From positions 775,001 through 839,000 of the forward strand of contig NZ_JAOSLC020000003.1 of NCBI RefSeq assembly GCF_026191475.2: a stretch of DNA of 64,000 nt, in the 5' to 3' direction. The DNA comes from Polaribacter ponticola. GTDB taxonomy: Bacteria > Bacteroidota > Bacteroidia > Flavobacteriales > Flavobacteriaceae. The first letter of the stretch is position 1; every line of letters begins with the position of its first letter. A program made the translations under genes and the position numbers. Shown here one piece after another: positions 61,847-64,000 of the stretch. Under the pieces are notes generated by a model. That model searched no databases. It had not been told where the DNA came from and was given only the letters and a program-made list of their open reading frames with translations.

Positions 61847-61870
61847 AAAGAGTGCTTTATAGCACTCTTT
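61847..61870 (+). terminator. Terminator of icd
   Basis: 10-bp perfect inverted repeat AAAGAGTGCT / AGCACTCTTT with a 4-base loop and a T run. Confidence 0.92.
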
Positions 61871-61907
61871 TTTCATTAGTTTTGGTTTTCAATCAAACTA
61901 AAAACTA

Positions 61908-63154
61908 ATGAATAAGAAAAAAATTGCAATTATTTCTGTAATTGCTTTGGTATTAATTTACCTAGCATATAATTATTTTTCTACTTCTAACGAAGATGAA
62001 GTCTATTTAACTTCTAAAGTAAAAAAAGGCGATTTCATTAGTGAAGTTATTACTTCTGGTGAAGCGCAATCTACAAGTTTAAAAAAATAAATGGGCCAGA
62101 TAATCTTAGAAAATTTAGGTTAAACAACCTAAAAATTCAAGATTTAGTATCTGAAGGAACTATAGTTAAAAAAGGAGATTATGTTGGTAGGCTCGACCCT
62201 AGTAGTGTAAATGAACAAATTTTAGATGCTCGTTTAAATCTTGAAACTGCACAATCTAAATACACTCAGCAACAATTAGACACTACATTGTCTTTAAAAC
62301 AAGAAAGAAACTCTATTAAAGATTTAAAATTTACAATGGAGGAAACTAAGTTGGAGTTAAAGCAGTCTATTTATGAGCCACCTGCAACTATAAAAAAGTT
62401 AGAAATTAATCTAGAAAAAGCAAATAGGGGGTTAAAAGAAAAATTAGAAAACTATAAAATTAAAAAAAGACAAGCCAATGCTAAAATGGTAGAAGTTGGC
62501 ACACAAGTTTCTAAAATAAATAAAAAACTTACCGATTTATTAAAATTATTAGAATCGTTTACAATTTTTTCTAACGGAAACGGAATGATTACTTATGATA
62601 AAAATTGGGACGGTTCTAAAAAGAAAGTAGGATCATCTATTAGTCCTTGGAATCCAACTATTGCAAGTTTACCAGATTTAACCAAAATGGAATCTAAAAC
62701 CTACGCAAATGAAGTAGATATTAGAAAAATTAAAAAAGATTTACCTGTAAAAATTGGTTTTGACGCTTTCCCAGATGTACAAATGGAAGGTATTGTTACA
62801 GATGTAGCTAATGTTGGAGAAAAGAAAAGAGGTTCTGATATTAAAGTTTTTCAAGTTTTAATAAAATTAAAAGGCTCTAATAAAAACATTAGACCAGGTA
62901 TGACCACATCTAATAAAATACTAACTTTTGAAAGAAAAGAAGTTTTAAGCATACCTTTAGAAGCTGTTTTTTCTAAAGATACAATTACTTATGTATACGC
63001 TAAATCTGGTTTTTCAATCTCAAAAAGACAGGTTAAAATTGGAGATTCAAATAACGATTCAGTTATAATAACCGAAGGACTAACTGAAGATGATGTAGTT
63101 TACTTAAATAAACCAGAAGGATACGATGCCACGCAAATATCTAAACTAAATTAG
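61908..63154 (+). pseudogene. RND/MacA-type efflux periplasmic adaptor, one frameshift
   Basis: About 415 residues. An N-terminal membrane anchor (6-24), a first lipoyl half near 35-90 (KKGDFISEVITSGEAQS; LVSEGTIVKKGDYVGRLDPSSV), a long coiled-coil hairpin (about 100-210), then the beta-barrel/membrane-proximal part (PVKIGFDAFPDVQMEGIVTDVANVGE; NIRPGMTTSNKILTF). The frame breaks at A7 62081-62087 (SLKK-INGPDNL); one more A joins the segments. It links an inner-membrane ABC permease to an outer-membrane channel. The permease gene starts 7 bases downstream. Confidence 0.87.
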
Positions 63155-63161
63155 TTTTTAT

Positions 63162-64000
63162 ATGATAGACAAAATCTACATAGAAAAACTAAAATCTAAT
63201 TTTAGTGAAGCAGTACGGGTTATTTTAGCAAATAAAGTTAGAACTTTACTTACTTCTTTAGGAATTATTTTTGGTGTTGCTGCAGTAATTACTATGCTAG
63301 CAATTGGAAATGGGGCTGAAAAAGAAATTTTAGCACAATTAGAATTAGTTGGTGTAAATAATATAGTTATTACACCTATTCCTGATGAAAAAGAGAATGA
63401 AAACGAAGAAGAATCTGAAGCAGGAGGAATTGTAGCTAAACGTTTTTCTAAAGGTTTAGACATGCTAGATGTTGCTAGTATAGAAAAAAATATTCCTTCA
63501 GTTAAAACTGTAAGCCCAGAAATTGTTTTAGAAACCTATGTTATAAAAAAAGGAAGACAAAGCCCTGTTAAATTAATTGGTGTTTCTACAGATTTCTTTT
63601 CCACATCTAATATTACCATAGAAAGTGGTAAAAACTTTTCTAGAGCTCAAACCGAAAATTCTTTACCTGTTTGTGTTATAGGAAAAAAGATTGAGAAAAA
63701 ACTATTTACAGGAGAAAGCGCTTTAGGGAAACAGATAAAAGTTAAAGATGTTTGGCTACAAGTTATTGGTGTTATTGAAGAAAAATTTATTTCGGAAAAT
63801 GCACAAGAAAACTTAGGAATTAGAGATTTAAACCAAGATGTATACATACCTATTAGAACTTTTTTAGTTCGCTACAAAGACCGTAAAATTATTAGTGACA
63901 AACCTTTACCCGAAGGAAATGTTATGATTTTTGGAGATCAACAAGGACCAAAAAAGAAAATCCCTAGAGGAAATTATCATCAAATAGATAAATTAGTTGT
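63162..64000 (+). CDS. MacB/FtsX-like ABC transporter permease (cut by window end)
   Basis: 279 residues visible. The first membrane helix (about 25-50, KVRTLLTSLGIIFGVAAVITMLAIGNGAEKEI) is followed by a MacB_PCD periplasmic core domain (VGVNNIVITPIP, LDMLDVASIEKNIPSVKTVSPEIV, VIGKKIEKKLFTGESALGKQIKV). The remaining three helices lie beyond the window. No ATPase domain precedes it, so the ATPase is expected as a separate gene. Same operon as the adaptor. Confidence 0.9.
   Translation, partial: MIDKIYIEKLKSNFSEAVRVILANKVRTLLTSLGIIFGVAAVITMLAIGNGAEKEILAQLELVGVNNIVITPIPDEKENENEEESEAGGIVAKRFSKGLDMLDVASIEKNIPSVKTVSPEIVLETYVIKKGRQSPVKLIGVSTDFFSTSNITIESGKNFSRAQTENSLPVCVIGKKIEKKLFTGESALGKQIKVKDVWLQVIGVIEEKFISENAQENLGIRDLNQDVYIPIRTFLVRYKDRKIISDKPLPEGNVMIFGDQQGPKKKIPRGNYHQIDKLV

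Noticed and set aside
61908..64000. Complete MacAB-type tripartite exporter
   Set aside because: The adaptor is frameshifted, the permease is cut by the window end, and neither an ATPase nor an outer-membrane channel gene is visible, so completeness cannot be claimed.

Overview
The window is AT-rich DNA (roughly 30% GC) from a member of the Flavobacteriaceae (Bacteroidota), most like Polaribacter or Tenacibaculum. This rests on the 16S rRNA sequence, Bacteroidota-type promoters (TTG-N19-TAnnTTTG) with little Shine-Dalgarno signal, a type IX secretion sorting domain, and typical flavobacterial proteins (DUF4294, large GAPDH, monomeric isocitrate dehydrogenase, YaiO barrel).

Layout. 1-2248: 5' part of a 16S rRNA gene on the minus strand with three tandem rRNA promoters. 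2249-11589: housekeeping genes (DUF4294, ligA, gapdh, degP/htrA, dapF, DoxX, ECF sigma factor, ArsC-like reductase) with several clear terminators, a REP-like palindrome and a helically phased operator at degP. 11590-14206: two different IS110-family insertion sequences, each with a structured leader that looks like a bridge RNA. Together they appear to cut one intergenic repeat into three pieces. 14207-18552: a LytTR two-component pair, a secreted ankyrin/PPP-phosphatase fusion and a CPBP protease. 18786-31000: cell-wall genes (mltG, lysozyme-like), rsmI-like methyltransferase, low-MW phosphatase, dnaA, ribD, prmC and a 7TM/LuxR sensor-regulator. 31113-38530: a giant T9SS-exported surface protein whose HYR-like repeats carry nested lectin, LamG and His-rich domains. 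38725-42467: aminotransferase, a decayed RbsD/FucU gene and penicillin acylase. 42526-49680: a probable surface-glycan locus (response regulator, HEAT membrane protein, GT2 synthase, LtaS-like sulfatase with TPR, YaiO barrel) with a divergent Hpt gene. 49701-64000: FAD oxidoreductase, lipase-like hydrolase, a type ISP restriction-modification protein carrying two in-frame REP-derived peptides, trmD, GT39, rplS, icd, and an efflux adaptor plus MacB/FtsX permease cut by the window end.

Two cautions for the reader. First, at least eleven single-base homopolymer length changes break otherwise well-preserved genes in nine places. This looks more like sequencing or assembly error than coordinated gene death, so I give full gene extents and mark the lesions. 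Second, two genes appear to lack a canonical start codon (ATT or ATC where ATG is expected), and three in-frame stops fit single G:C to A:T changes.

The strongest leads are the two IS110 bridge-RNA candidates, each with a 10-base loop segment identical to its own flanking DNA, the CpxR-like operator at degP, the REP-derived peptides inside the restriction enzyme, and the two-component-linked glycan locus.
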